A stretch of DNA of 64,000 nucleotides from Paenibacillus plantarum (GTDB taxonomy: Bacteria; Bacillota; Bacilli; Paenibacillales; NBRC-103111), in NCBI RefSeq assembly GCF_013141695.1, contig NZ_WHNY01000075.1, forward strand, positions 434,001 through 498,000, written 5' to 3'. Numbering within the stretch: the stretch's first letter is position 1; each line of letters starts with the position of its first letter. Shown here one piece after another: positions 8,447-16,861 of the stretch. The position numbers and the translations under genes were made by a program. A model generated the notes under the pieces. That model did no database searches. It was not told the DNA's origin and saw only the letters and a list, made by a program, of their open reading frames with translations.

Positions 8447-9301
8447 ATGATGAAGATGCCAAAATGGTCGAAGGTTGCAATCGTTGGAACACTAATGGGA
8501 ACATGCTTTGGTGCAGGTGTATATGCACAAGATGTACTTCAACGTGTCGATGCATATCTCAGGAGTGATTATAAAGTTGTCGTAAATGGTCAAGCTGTTC
8601 AATTAGCGAATCCGCCATTAATTTATAATAATTCAAGTTATTTGCCGGTTAAGGAGTTGGCTGGTTATTTAGGCGCAGTCGTGAATTGGCAGGAAAACAC
8701 GAAAACGATTTATGTAGTCCCACGTGTGAATTCGAATCAGCCGACTGAAGGGAATGAGTCGAATTATACAGAGATTATTCTGCAATATCCCTATGCGCAA
8801 TATGTGGATTATCAGGGAGCAACCTACCCAGTCCTATTAAACAACACCGATCAAACGTATTATCGGCTAAGTGATATTGAACGAATGGGGATCCGTACGG
8901 ATGCTTTACGTAAGGCTAAAGAAAAATTTACGGGTCAAGTGTATGTAAGTGAATCGGAATTAAAGAATGTGTGGGGGAACCAGCCCCCGCAAATATCGTA
9001 TACGAATTACGAGACTCTCGTCATAACCGAAGAGAAAGATCCGTTAAAGCTGAAGAAATTAAGAGAATATGTAACTGATTTTCAATTTTTACCGATTAAT
9101 GGTGTTGTCATTGCTTCTAACCCGATCATCATAGATAAATTACCGGAAGAAAATACATATAGCTATTTGACAAATGATAATGGTCATTTTTATCTAACTA
9201 AACTTACCTTGACTCAATCAACGGGATGGAATAATGAAATTATTTATTTCGTTGGAAGTTCTTCGAAAGAAGACATCGAGGCGGGTAAAGTCGTGAATTA
9301 G
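8447..9301 (+). CDS. stalk (copper amine oxidase N-terminal-like) domain protein
   Basis: 284 residues. The N-terminal hydrophobic segment at about 9-28 is a signal peptide or anchor. It is followed by a copper amine oxidase N-like 'stalk' domain at about 40-93 (VVVNGQAVQLANPPLIYNNSSYLPVKELAGYLGAVVNW), a module very common in Paenibacillus surface proteins. The remainder has no family I can name. AGGAGG precedes tandem ATG codons at 8447 and 8450, and either may be used. The 3' end lies 4 bases from the convergent response regulator gene, with no clear terminator. Confidence 0.75.
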   Translation: MMKMPKWSKVAIVGTLMGTCFGAGVYAQDVLQRVDAYLRSDYKVVVNGQAVQLANPPLIYNNSSYLPVKELAGYLGAVVNWQENTKTIYVVPRVNSNQPTEGNESNYTEIILQYPYAQYVDYQGATYPVLLNNTDQTYYRLSDIERMGIRTDALRKAKEKFTGQVYVSESELKNVWGNQPPQISYTNYETLVITEEKDPLKLKKLREYVTDFQFLPINGVVIASNPIIIDKLPEENTYSYLTNDNGHFYLTKLTLTQSTGWNNEIIYFVGSSSKEDIEAGKVVN

Positions 9302-9305
9302 TTCC

Positions 9306-9959
9306 TCATCCTCGTTGCTTCTTCAGATAGAATATGGCAATTTGCGTACGATCTCGAAGATTCAATTTACTTAAAATTTCAGTTACATAGTTCTTCACCG
9401 TACCTTCGCTCAGGAATAGCTCCTGGGCGATTTCTTTATTTGAAAGGCCTTCGGAGATTTTAGCAATGATTGCCTGCTCATTAGCTGTCAAGCCATAACC
9501 ATCTAATGGTTGGGCCGGTGCATCAGCTTTTGGTGGATTATCTTGAATGAAACTGGTTAGTTTCTTCGCAATATCAGGATGAATGAGCAAATTCCCTTGC
9601 TTCACCGTCTTAACGCCTTGAATAATACGATCTGGGGAAATATTCTTTAATAAATAACCGCTGGCGCCGTTTCGTAGTGCTTGTATGATGTACGCATCAT
9701 CATCAAAGGTAGTCAGAATCAGTATCGCGATTTCCGGGTACGCTTCCTTGATTTGTTTCGTACCTTGAACACCATCACAGAGTGGCATACGGATATCCAT
9801 GAGGACTACATCGACTAGTGTTCCATTTTGAATAAAGGCAAGAGCTTCGTTCCCGTTCGTACAAGTTCCAACAACCGTGATTTCAGGATCAAGTCCAATA
9901 ATTAATTGTAAGCTTTCACGAATAAATGGATCGTCGTCGGTTATGAGTACATGAATCAT
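9306..9959 (-). CDS. LuxR-type (NarL/FixJ) response regulator
   Basis: About 217 residues. The receiver domain has the acidic pocket TDDD (8-10), the phosphorylated Asp55 in VLMDIRMP and the conserved Lys after switch residues (GYLLKN). The C-terminal LuxR helix-turn-helix is LTANEQAIIAKISEGLSNKEIAQELFLSEGTVKNYVTEILSKLNLRDRTQ. ATG at 9959 is preferred; TTG codons at 9965 and 9962 are in frame just upstream. It pairs with the histidine kinase gene that ends 15 bases before its start. The ABC exporter genes divergent from the kinase are the likely target. Confidence 0.9.
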   Translation of the reverse strand: MIHVLITDDDPFIRESLQLIIGLDPEITVVGTCTNGNEALAFIQNGTLVDVVLMDIRMPLCDGVQGTKQIKEAYPEIAILILTTFDDDAYIIQALRNGASGYLLKNISPDRIIQGVKTVKQGNLLIHPDIAKKLTSFIQDNPPKADAPAQPLDGYGLTANEQAIIAKISEGLSNKEIAQELFLSEGTVKNYVTEILSKLNLRDRTQIAIFYLKKQRG

Positions 9960-9973
9960 CAACAATCCCCCTT

Positions 9974-11110
9974 TTAATTAGCTTCATTGTGTCGAAAAGC
10001 TGGCAGGACGGTAGTTACGGTGAACTGTTCGTCATTCGAAATATAAAGTTGCCCGCCAATCACTTTAATTCGTTCTTCCATACCAGATAAACCAAGCCCT
10101 TTAACCGTAGGCTCCATCTGACGTGTGCCATTATTAGAGACTCCCATGGTCACTTGATTGGCTGCGTACTGCAACGTGATCAGAACGTATGTCGCAGTGC
10201 CATGCCGAATCGCATTAGAGATCGCTTCCTGCGCATTTCGGTAAAGAATGTACTCAAGGCTAGGATACAATTCATAAGGCATTCCCTGAATATCGAGTTC
10301 AATGTCGATAGCGTTCTCTCGCGTTAGCTCATCAATTAACGTAGTCAAGGAATAACTTTGCAGCGAATGCTTGTTCGGTTTCAATCGACGTACAGTTGAA
10401 CGAAGGAGTTCCATACTCTCACCGAGTTGATCGCGAACAGAACGCAGCATCTCAGTACCTTTGCTTGGTTGAGAGGGGAGGATGGTAAGTGAGGCCTCCA
10501 TCATCATTTTGATTCGAATAAGCTTATGTCCTAAATCGTCATGCAAATCATGTGAGATGCGGTTACGTTCTTCCGTTTGGGCAATGTTCTCTACTTTTCG
10601 GGCATAATCCATTAATTGAAGACGGGCTTCATCCAATTCATAATGCTGCTTTCGGAGTTGATCATAGAGCAGCTCAACATCATCTTTATTTTTTTTCATT
10701 CGCTGAAGCTGGAAAGAGAGGATAGCGATTGTTCCAAACATCACGTTGGCAAAGATGAAATACATAGCTGGTTGATTTTGCAAGGAAACATTAAGAACAA
10801 GAAGCTGCAGCAGAATTGCGATGAATTGCTGCTTCCGATTCAACTTGGGTACGTAAGTCAGAAGGGTTGAGAAGAACGAAAGAAACCAAACTCCTTTGAA
10901 GTGATAACTCATCCAGCCAGTACAGGCGATTTCAAGGAGGAGCATCCAGTTCGTGTTTGGGAAGCGTGTTCGTCTCATTTCGATCAGTCCAATAAATAGG
11001 AGTACGAATAGCGCATAGGAGTCATTGGATATGTAGGTTTCCAAATACATGGAAGCGATCGCAGGTACGAGTAGGAGAAGATAGCGTGTGAGCAAGAGTT
11101 GGTTTATCAA
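9974..11110 (-). CDS. sensor histidine kinase, HisKA_3 (DesK-like)
   Basis: 378 residues. Residues 1-135 are five or six transmembrane helices with almost no external loops, so it probably senses the membrane itself or a lipophilic ligand. A coiled-coil linker follows at about 138-180. The HisKA_3 dimerisation domain has ERNRISHDLHDDLGHKL, with His190 as the probable phosphoacceptor. The ATPase domain has NAQEAISNAIRHG and GLGLSGMEERI. The start is TTG at 11110, with AAGGA upstream at a rather long spacing. The kinase-regulator order and proximity to an ABC-2 exporter match DesKR- and YxjM/YvfT-like systems. Confidence 0.88.
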   Translation of the reverse strand: MINQLLLTRYLLLLVPAIASMYLETYISNDSYALFVLLFIGLIEMRRTRFPNTNWMLLLEIACTGWMSYHFKGVWFLSFFSTLLTYVPKLNRKQQFIAILLQLLVLNVSLQNQPAMYFIFANVMFGTIAILSFQLQRMKKNKDDVELLYDQLRKQHYELDEARLQLMDYARKVENIAQTEERNRISHDLHDDLGHKLIRIKMMMEASLTILPSQPSKGTEMLRSVRDQLGESMELLRSTVRRLKPNKHSLQSYSLTTLIDELTRENAIDIELDIQGMPYELYPSLEYILYRNAQEAISNAIRHGTATYVLITLQYAANQVTMGVSNNGTRQMEPTVKGLGLSGMEERIKVIGGQLYISNDEQFTVTTVLPAFRHNEAN

Positions 11111-11190
11111 TCGAGATTCGCATCCTTTATCTTAGTAAAGAAAGTATAGCATACGACTTTTTGTTGGATAACACTTTTCTTATCAAAAAT

Positions 11191-11210
11191 AAAGTGACTT
11201 TTGTCACTTT
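11191..11210. promoter_or_regulatory. perfect palindrome between the two-component and ABC genes
   Basis: AAAGTGAC-TTTT-GTCACTTT, 8-base perfect arms around 4 bases. It lies in the 184-base gap between the divergent kinase gene and the ABC ATPase gene, where an operator for the neighbouring response regulator would be expected. A partial repeat (AAAATGACTTC) follows at about 11213. It lacks a U tract, so it is not a terminator. Confidence 0.55.
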
Positions 11211-11294
11211 GTAAAATGACTTCTTCTACCTGTCGAGTTGCTTGCAAAAGCGTACAATTACGGTAATAAGTGCAGTGAAGAAAGGGAGAGATGT

Positions 11295-12230
11295 ATGAGC
11301 TTTGTTCAATTGAAGGATGTAGTTAAGAAATATGACAATCGTATTTCTGTAGATCATCTGAATTTGACGATTCGAGAAGGTGAAGTTTTTGGTCTGTTAG
11401 GACCGAATGGAGCGGGCAAAAGTACAACGATTAAAATGCTAAGCGGATTGCTGAAAATCGATCAAGGTGACATCTTGGTAGGTGACAAATCTGTTGCTAA
11501 ATACCCGATGGAAGTCAAGCGTAATTTGGGGCTCGTGCCCCAAGATTTAGCGATATATGAAAACTTAACAGCTCGGGAGAACGTCACTTTTTTCGCTAAA
11601 TTATATGGGTTGAGAGGAAAGCTGCTTAAGGATCGAGTGGAGGAATCGTTGGCCTTTGTGGGACTCCTAGATCGTGCGAGTGATAAGCCTAGTTCATTTT
11701 CAGGTGGCATGAAACGAAGACTGAATATCGCTTGTGCCATCATGCATCAACCGAAGCTGATTATTATGGATGAACCAACGGTGGGGATCGACCCTCAATC
11801 ACGTAATCATATTTTAGATTCGGTAAGAGAATTGAACCGAATGGGATCGACTATCCTTTATACCTCCCACTATATGGAAGAAGTGTCGGCTATTTCGACG
11901 AGAGTCGGGATTATGGATCATGGTCATCTCATCGCTTGCGGAACGCAGGAAGAGCTGCGTAATCAAGTTTCCCAAGACAATAAAATTGTGCTTCAAATTA
12001 CGAACCTCACGGACCAAGCAGTTAAAGAGTTGAGAGAGTATCCGTTGATAAAACAGTTAAATGCAAATGAACAAACTCTTGAACTGATCGTAAGCGCGTC
12101 ACAAAGTTATTTGCAAGATATCCTCTTCATTTTGTCTAAACATCAGGTAAAAATACAATCGCTCACGCAGGTGGAGCCTGATCTAGAAGCTTTGTTCCTG
12201 TCATTGACCGGAAGAACCTTGAGAGATTAG
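11295..12230 (+). CDS. ABC-2 exporter ATP-binding protein
   Basis: About 311 residues. Walker A GPNGAGKST, signature FSGGMKRRLNIA, Walker B LIIMDEPTVGID and the switch His in LYTSHYMEEV are all intact. A C-terminal extension of about 90 residues after the nucleotide-binding domain is typical of DrrA-like ATPases. The ATG at 11295 has GGGAGAG upstream. A TTG at 11238 is in frame but has no good ribosome site, and its extra 19 residues do not look like the family. It is first in an operon with two ABC-2 permease genes, the first of which is damaged. Confidence 0.9.
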   Translation: MSFVQLKDVVKKYDNRISVDHLNLTIREGEVFGLLGPNGAGKSTTIKMLSGLLKIDQGDILVGDKSVAKYPMEVKRNLGLVPQDLAIYENLTARENVTFFAKLYGLRGKLLKDRVEESLAFVGLLDRASDKPSSFSGGMKRRLNIACAIMHQPKLIIMDEPTVGIDPQSRNHILDSVRELNRMGSTILYTSHYMEEVSAISTRVGIMDHGHLIACGTQEELRNQVSQDNKIVLQITNLTDQAVKELREYPLIKQLNANEQTLELIVSASQSYLQDILFILSKHQVKIQSLTQVEPDLEALFLSLTGRTLRD

Positions 12231-12242
12231 GGGGAGATTCAC

Positions 12243-13111
12243 ATGCCAATTTGGACCATTGCTAAATATGAAATCCTCAGGAAATTGCGGACCCGCTATG
12301 TGCTGTTGATTCAATTTCTAATGCCCTTACTGCTCATTTTTATTTTGGGATCAGCTCTCTCAGGCGTGTTTAAGGTCGAGGATAAAGCATTAAATTCAGT
12401 CAAGGTTGATATCCTTCAATCGGATTCAGGAGCTTTGCAGGAAGGTTTTCAAAAATTCTTGGCATCTCCAGAGACCCTAAAGCACCTGCAAACCCATGTG
12501 ATATCATCACGCGAGGAAGCGATAAATCGGTTGAAGGATGGAGAATCTGAATTTGCAGTTATCATTCCGAACAATTTCAGTGCTCAGGTGCAGGCGGGAA
12601 AAGCAGCCCAGTGGGAGATGATATTGGGTCATGATTATTTGAAAAATGTAACAGCTCAAATGGTGTTTCGCACCTATTTCGATAAAGTGAATCAGATGCA
12701 GGCTATTCAGATTACAACTCGTACAAAACCAAGCTATTCTATGGTGTGGATTGGGGTTCTCAATTCCTACCACTCTTTCTTATTTGTTTATGTATGATTC
12801 TAGCTTCTATGAGTTTGGCCATCGTCGTCATGCTCCTCTTCCAATCAGATAGTATGATTGCGGCGATTTTTCAAACGGGCATTATGATTATGACATTCTT
12901 AAGTGGGGGCTTTACACCGCTTCCTGATGGATTCCTTAAGCAAGTAGGTTCATACACATTAAACTATTGGGGGATGCAAAGTATGTTTCAACTCATGCTG
13001 GGGAATGAAACGTCTATAGTCGCGCATCACTTATTGATTTTAGTTTGCATGGCCATTGGCTTGTCACTAATCGCATTTCTTGTTTACCGTAAAGGGGGAT
13101 ATCATGAATAG
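12243..13111 (+). pseudogene. ABC-2 permease with internal deletion and frameshift
   Basis: The N-terminal part (12243-12743) reads as a normal ABC-2 permease: one transmembrane helix, then an external domain ending TTRTKPSYSM. The reading frame then runs into unrelated residues and stops at 12797. From 12740 the other frame reads YGVDWGSQFLPLFLICL and continues as the last three helices, with the family-typical FLSGGFTPLP, to a stop at 13111. What is missing is transmembrane helices 2-3 and the cytoplasmic coupling segment. Compared with the sister permease downstream this is about 70-75 codons. The call is an out-of-frame deletion of roughly 210-230 bp with a junction near 12735-12746; an assembly collapse is possible. 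The two halves cannot make an ordinary permease. Confidence 0.75.
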
Positions 13112-14261
13112 TCTGGCGATCGCTCTAAATATGCTGCGCCGTTCCCTTTTTCAACGAAAAGGACTTCTCATGTATTTGGTTATTCCGGCTGCCGCGGTGT
13201 CACTCATCATTACTGTTCTTGGTAAACAAAGTGAGCATCGAGCAGACATCGCTTATCTTAATTTGGATCAAGGTGCATTAGGCACGCAGGTCGTACAAGA
13301 GTTAAGTGCATTACCTGATTATCGATTGACATTGGCTGCATCTGAAGCCGATTTGAAAAACGATGTTATTAAACAGAAGGTTACGGGTGCCTTCATCATA
13401 CCTGCAGACTTAAGTGAAAAGTTATTAGCAGGAGGAACTTTGCCGCAGCTTGACATGTATCAACTCAATTCGAATGAATCCACGATTACATTCAAAATAA
13501 GTCTGGAAGGCATTTTATCCAGGTATCAAGATACGATTGCTTTATACAGTAAACAAGGTCTGACAGAGACTGATTTGCGAGAGAGAACCTTGCAAACCAT
13601 TTCTCAAATTCAAAAGTATCAAGTTAGTCCTATAATAACGGATTTGGATTTGTATACGAATCCTAACATGCATATCGTGATTGGACTCATGCTGATCTTT
13701 ATGATGGGCTTAATGAACAATACAGTGTCTCTCGTTATGGAAGATCGAAGACTTCGTACATTAGCAAGAACGTACACGGCGCCAGTTAGAGCTTTTGAAA
13801 TTGTAGCAGGAAATTTCTTGGGCAGTTTTGTTGTGGGTACACTTCAAGTGCTAGTTATCCTCTTCATTACTAGATACGTGGCTGGATATGAGTACGGCCT
13901 CCCATTCATATCTCATTTTGTCATTTTAGAATTTTTCCTGTTAGCGAGCATGGGAATTGCCAGTGCTGTAGCGAGTATGGTGAAAAATGCGACTAACATG
14001 AATGTGATAAACGCTCTTGTTGTTACGCCAACCTGCATGTTGGGCGGATGTTTCTGGCCGATTAGCCTCATGCCGGAATGGATGCAAAAGCTCGCAAACT
14101 TTGTTCCGCAAAAGTGGGCACTCGATGCTATCGAACGTATGTCTGCAGGAGAACCATTGTCTCAGCTATGGATGAATATGGGGGTATTGGCATTATTCGG
14201 TCTTATCCTAATGAGCATTGGCTCAGCAATCCTCAATCCAGCGGAATCTGAGGCTGGTTAA
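13104..14261 (+). CDS. ABC-2 type transporter permease
   Basis: About 385 residues with the full ABC-2 plan: helix 1 (about 20-40), an external domain (about 45-195) and five C-terminal helices. It includes the coupling segment MEDRRLRTLARTYTAPVRAFEIVAGN and the LGGCFWPISLMPEWMQ motif after helix 5. AAAGGGGGA precedes the ATG at 13104, so this is preferred to an upstream in-frame start. It overlaps the end of the broken permease by 8 bases. With the first permease broken, this one may work with the ATPase as a homodimer, or the exporter may be inactive. Confidence 0.87.
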   Translation: MNSLAIALNMLRRSLFQRKGLLMYLVIPAAAVSLIITVLGKQSEHRADIAYLNLDQGALGTQVVQELSALPDYRLTLAASEADLKNDVIKQKVTGAFIIPADLSEKLLAGGTLPQLDMYQLNSNESTITFKISLEGILSRYQDTIALYSKQGLTETDLRERTLQTISQIQKYQVSPIITDLDLYTNPNMHIVIGLMLIFMMGLMNNTVSLVMEDRRLRTLARTYTAPVRAFEIVAGNFLGSFVVGTLQVLVILFITRYVAGYEYGLPFISHFVILEFFLLASMGIASAVASMVKNATNMNVINALVVTPTCMLGGCFWPISLMPEWMQKLANFVPQKWALDAIERMSAGEPLSQLWMNMGVLALFGLILMSIGSAILNPAESEAG

Positions 14262-14269
14262 ATAAACTC

Positions 14270-14303
14270 AAAGGGCAGCTCCTGAAGTACAGGGCTGCCC
14301 TTT
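14270..14303 (+). terminator. terminator of the second ABC operon
   Basis: AAAGGGCAGC pairs perfectly with GCTGCCCTTT across a 14-base loop, 8 bases after the permease stop. Confidence 0.8.
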
Positions 14304-14318
14304 ATCAACTGTGAAGTA

Positions 14319-14441
14319 TTAGATTACAAAAGCGCTAGTGATAATAACCAACAAGATGAAAAGAACCAAAATTGCTGCAGAAGATCCAAATCCACCGCCG
14401 CCACAGCCAACTCCACCAACACCTGCTACGCCATAACCCAT
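14319..14441 (-). CDS. YjcZ-family sporulation-associated small membrane protein
   Basis: A 40-residue protein. It opens MGYGVAGVGGVGCGGGGFG and continues with a single hydrophobic helix, SSAAILVLFILLVIITSAFVI, to a stop. A Gly-rich head with one tail helix is the hallmark of the YjcZ family, many members of which are spore components in Bacillales. GAGGGTG lies 8 bases before the ATG. It is convergent with the ABC operon and close to that operon's terminator. Its role is inferred only from family. Confidence 0.8.
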   Translation of the reverse strand: MGYGVAGVGGVGCGGGGFGSSAAILVLFILLVIITSAFVI

Positions 14442-14589
14442 TTCATTCACCCTCTCTGTTTGAAGTCTTGTTCATTGACTTTCGACATAGCATATGGAGC
14501 AATAGGGCAGATGGAATGGGCTGTGCGAGAATTCGGTCATGATTGTGCTGGTGTCCTTAGTCAGGTGCGGAAATTACAAGGATTTATGG

Positions 14590-14595
14590 TATAAT
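14590..14595 (+). promoter_or_regulatory. extended -10 promoter element
   Basis: TGG-TATAAT forms an extended -10, 36 bases before the start of the small DUF6953-like gene. No good -35 is visible at 17 bases, which is usual for extended -10 promoters. Confidence 0.45.
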
Positions 14596-14630
14596 GATCG
14601 AATGGACAAGGAAAGGAGAATGGTTGGAGT

Positions 14631-14861
14631 ATGACAGAGAATGAAATTGCAGAGTGGATGTTGAATGAGTTGAAATCGGCAGGGATTTTGTATCAAAAGG
14701 ATGCCGTAGACTATATTCTTAAGACTTATGGGGAATCCTTTATTTATGTCAATGACAATGGGAATCAAGCCATTTCCAAAGAGGTCAAGAAAATCTTCAA
14801 GAAATTGCATGGCGGTAGAGCCGCATGGGAACGCGATGGATTTTTCTGGGGCTGGCATTAA
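14631..14861 (+). CDS. small cytosolic protein, DUF6953-like
   Basis: 76 residues. It resembles short Bacillales proteins of the DUF6953 type: TENEIAEWMLNELKSAGILYQKDAVDYI, then YVNDNGNQAISKEVKKIFKKL, and a tail with WERDGFFW. The layout suggests a winged-helix-like small domain, but this is inference. There is no signal peptide or membrane segment. Ribosome site candidates are AAAGGAG (rather far) and GGAG (close). It has its own promoter-like element and a terminator at 14890. Function unknown. Confidence 0.65.
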   Translation: MTENEIAEWMLNELKSAGILYQKDAVDYILKTYGESFIYVNDNGNQAISKEVKKIFKKLHGGRAAWERDGFFWGWH

Positions 14862-14889
14862 TCATAGGATGGCAAGAACATGGGCTGTA

Positions 14890-14918
14890 GCTGATGGCAA
14901 ACAGGCATCGGCTTTTTT
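14890..14918 (+). terminator. terminator after the small DUF6953-like gene
   Basis: GCTGATG pairs with CATCGGC (one G-U pair) around a 9-base loop and is followed by TTTTTT. Confidence 0.75.
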
Positions 14919-15051
14919 GTGCGCTTTCTTTTAAAAAAATATCCATAATCCAAGTTGCTAAAACATAGAATTCATAATAAGATAACTGTAAGAACACAAG
15001 TTGTCTGAATATTTAAATAAATGGTTTGCGCCAATTATGGAGGGGATTGCC

Positions 15052-15648
15052 GTGAGTAAGAGTCATGAAGTGGAGTATTGCAACCTAGAGTTACGATTTG
15101 ATCGCCGGCTAATCCGGAACTTCATTAAAGCCCTCATCCAAGAAGGATATTCGCTCTACTGGAACGAAAGTGAACTTCAGTTTATCATCTCAATACGCAC
15201 AGGGCGCAAGTTGATCAAGCTGAAATTCGAACGAATTGGCGAGAAGTATAAGATTGTTGGCAATTATTCGTTCAAAGATGAGAAGCTTGCTGAAATGATG
15301 GAGAAGCTGATCGGAGATACTCGCGGTCATGCCGTTGTAAAAAGATTCAAGGATCGGCAAATTCTCATTGAGAATATTATGTTCGGGGAAATCATCCGCA
15401 TGGTGGAGATTAGCGGAATTGAACATAAGGTGCTGTATCAGAAGGAGCCTGCTGTGACCGTAGAAGAAGTCATGCAAGCACTAAGATCGAAGCGGACAGA
15501 CGAACGCATCCCTATTTTGCGCATGGAGCTTGATTATGAATTAGCTACGCTGCAAGATGCACTCTCATCCGGGGATACCAAAGCCGCGATGGAAAGTAAA
15601 GTTAAATTGATCGAATTGAGACAAGAAATGCTTCTATTGGAGATGTGA
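15052..15648 (+). CDS. conserved protein of unknown function
   Basis: About 198 residues from the GTG at 15052, which has GGAGGGG at good spacing. A TTG at 15001 is in frame but has no ribosome site. The first 100 residues alternate charged and hydrophobic positions (LIRNFIKALIQEGYSLYWNE, then FIISIRTGRKLIKLKFER) and look like a mixed alpha/beta domain. The last 50 residues (RMELDYELATLQDALSSGDTKAAMESKVKLIELRQEMLLLEM) are a long amphipathic helix pair. There is no signal peptide or membrane helix. I do not recognise the family. It is alone between two terminators. Confidence 0.6.
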   Translation: MSKSHEVEYCNLELRFDRRLIRNFIKALIQEGYSLYWNESELQFIISIRTGRKLIKLKFERIGEKYKIVGNYSFKDEKLAEMMEKLIGDTRGHAVVKRFKDRQILIENIMFGEIIRMVEISGIEHKVLYQKEPAVTVEEVMQALRSKRTDERIPILRMELDYELATLQDALSSGDTKAAMESKVKLIELRQEMLLLEM

Positions 15649-15670
15649 GAATGAATAGTGTGCTGGGATG

Positions 15671-15708
15671 AAAGAGAGCCTGTATGAACGTATACGGGAC
15701 TCTCTTTT
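15671..15708 (+). terminator. terminator
   Basis: AAAGAGAG pairs with CTCTCTTT, with an inner stem (CTGTAT/GTATACGGG region) and a GAAC loop. It follows the gene ending at 15648. Confidence 0.7.
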
Positions 15709-15756
15709 GTGTGTTTATAGGGGGAGAAGAATGAAACATATACAGGAGCTGAAGCC

Positions 15757-16761
15757 ATGAAAGTCAATATTTTTGATGTAGCGAAGAAAAGTGGACTTTC
15801 TGTGGTCACGGTCTCCCGCGTGATCAATCAAGCGGGTACGGTGCGCGAGAGGAATCGGCAAAAGGTGCTGCAAGCCATGAAGGAGCTGGACTATCAGCCG
15901 AATGCAGCTGCTCGCAGTTTAGCCAGAGGGAAGACAGGTATTATTGGCGTTGCGATATCGACCCTCAACGATTCATTCTTCGATGCCGTGGTGAAAGAAA
16001 TGAATGATCGCTTAGCAGAGCGCGGCTATTTCCTTGCATTATCGGTCTCGACCGATGTCTTCAAATCCTTTGAGAACTCTTTATTTCAAGAAGATCGGGT
16101 AGATGGGTTAATCGTCGTGTCTCCCACGAATGAATTTGCCTATATAACGGAGTTGCAGAAGAAGAAAATCCCTTTTGTGCTGATTGATAATCAGTATTGT
16201 CATGATGCAGTATCGTCTGTCATTGTAGATAACTTCATCGGCGGCTATGAAGCAACCAAGCATCTTATTGATCTCGGGCATCAAACGATTGCTCATATTC
16301 GCGGGCCAGAGCCCTTCCTGAGCAGTGCGGAACGTGAGCGTGGATATATTCATGCGATGTCGGAAGCAGGTTTGACTGAGTTGTGGATTGAACAAGGGGA
16401 TTTTAGCATCTCTTCTGGCTACGATATTGTAGATGGTTGGATACGTAATAAGAAGGTACCAACTGCTATATTTGCAGCAGATGATTTCATTGCAATCGGC
16501 TTGATGGATGCATGCAAAACGGTAGGATACCGAATTCCCAATGATATTTCAATCATCGGCTTCGACGATCAAATATTCGCGTCTGAATTTCGTCCGCACT
16601 TAACAACGGTGCGTCAGCCTGCAGGAGAGCTAGGGCGTTGCGCCGTCGATGAGTTAATACGCAAGATTGATGGTGTGGTAGACGCAGATACGTATCACAC
16701 GATTAAGTTGCTGCCAGAATTAGTAGTGAGACAATCGACAGCAAAGAGAAATCATACATAA
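15757..16761 (+). CDS. LacI/GalR family transcriptional regulator
   Basis: 334 residues. The N-terminal LacI helix-turn-helix and hinge are MKVNIFDVAKKSGLSVVTVSRVINQ ... LDYQPNAAARSLARGKT. A periplasmic-binding-like effector domain follows (about 60-330), with the usual AADDFIAIGLMDAC and GFDDQIFASEFRPHLTTVRQP. GGAG precedes the ATG. It ends in its own terminator, so it is transcribed apart from the second LacI gene and sugar-acid operon downstream. A role in controlling that operon is likely from position. The effector is unknown, perhaps a sugar acid or its phosphate. Confidence 0.9.
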   Translation: MKVNIFDVAKKSGLSVVTVSRVINQAGTVRERNRQKVLQAMKELDYQPNAAARSLARGKTGIIGVAISTLNDSFFDAVVKEMNDRLAERGYFLALSVSTDVFKSFENSLFQEDRVDGLIVVSPTNEFAYITELQKKKIPFVLIDNQYCHDAVSSVIVDNFIGGYEATKHLIDLGHQTIAHIRGPEPFLSSAERERGYIHAMSEAGLTELWIEQGDFSISSGYDIVDGWIRNKKVPTAIFAADDFIAIGLMDACKTVGYRIPNDISIIGFDDQIFASEFRPHLTTVRQPAGELGRCAVDELIRKIDGVVDADTYHTIKLLPELVVRQSTAKRNHT

Positions 16762-16772
16762 ATGAGTTGTGG

Positions 16773-16796
16773 ACTCCCTGAGAAGGGAGTTTTTTT
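16773..16796 (+). terminator. terminator between the two LacI genes
   Basis: ACTCCC-TGAGAA-GGGAGT followed by seven T residues. Confidence 0.88.
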
Positions 16797-16861
16797 GTCT
16801 CGCGAAAAGACTATTGTTAACGTGTGCATAGATGTGATATGCTTCTGTTAGAGGTGAATGT

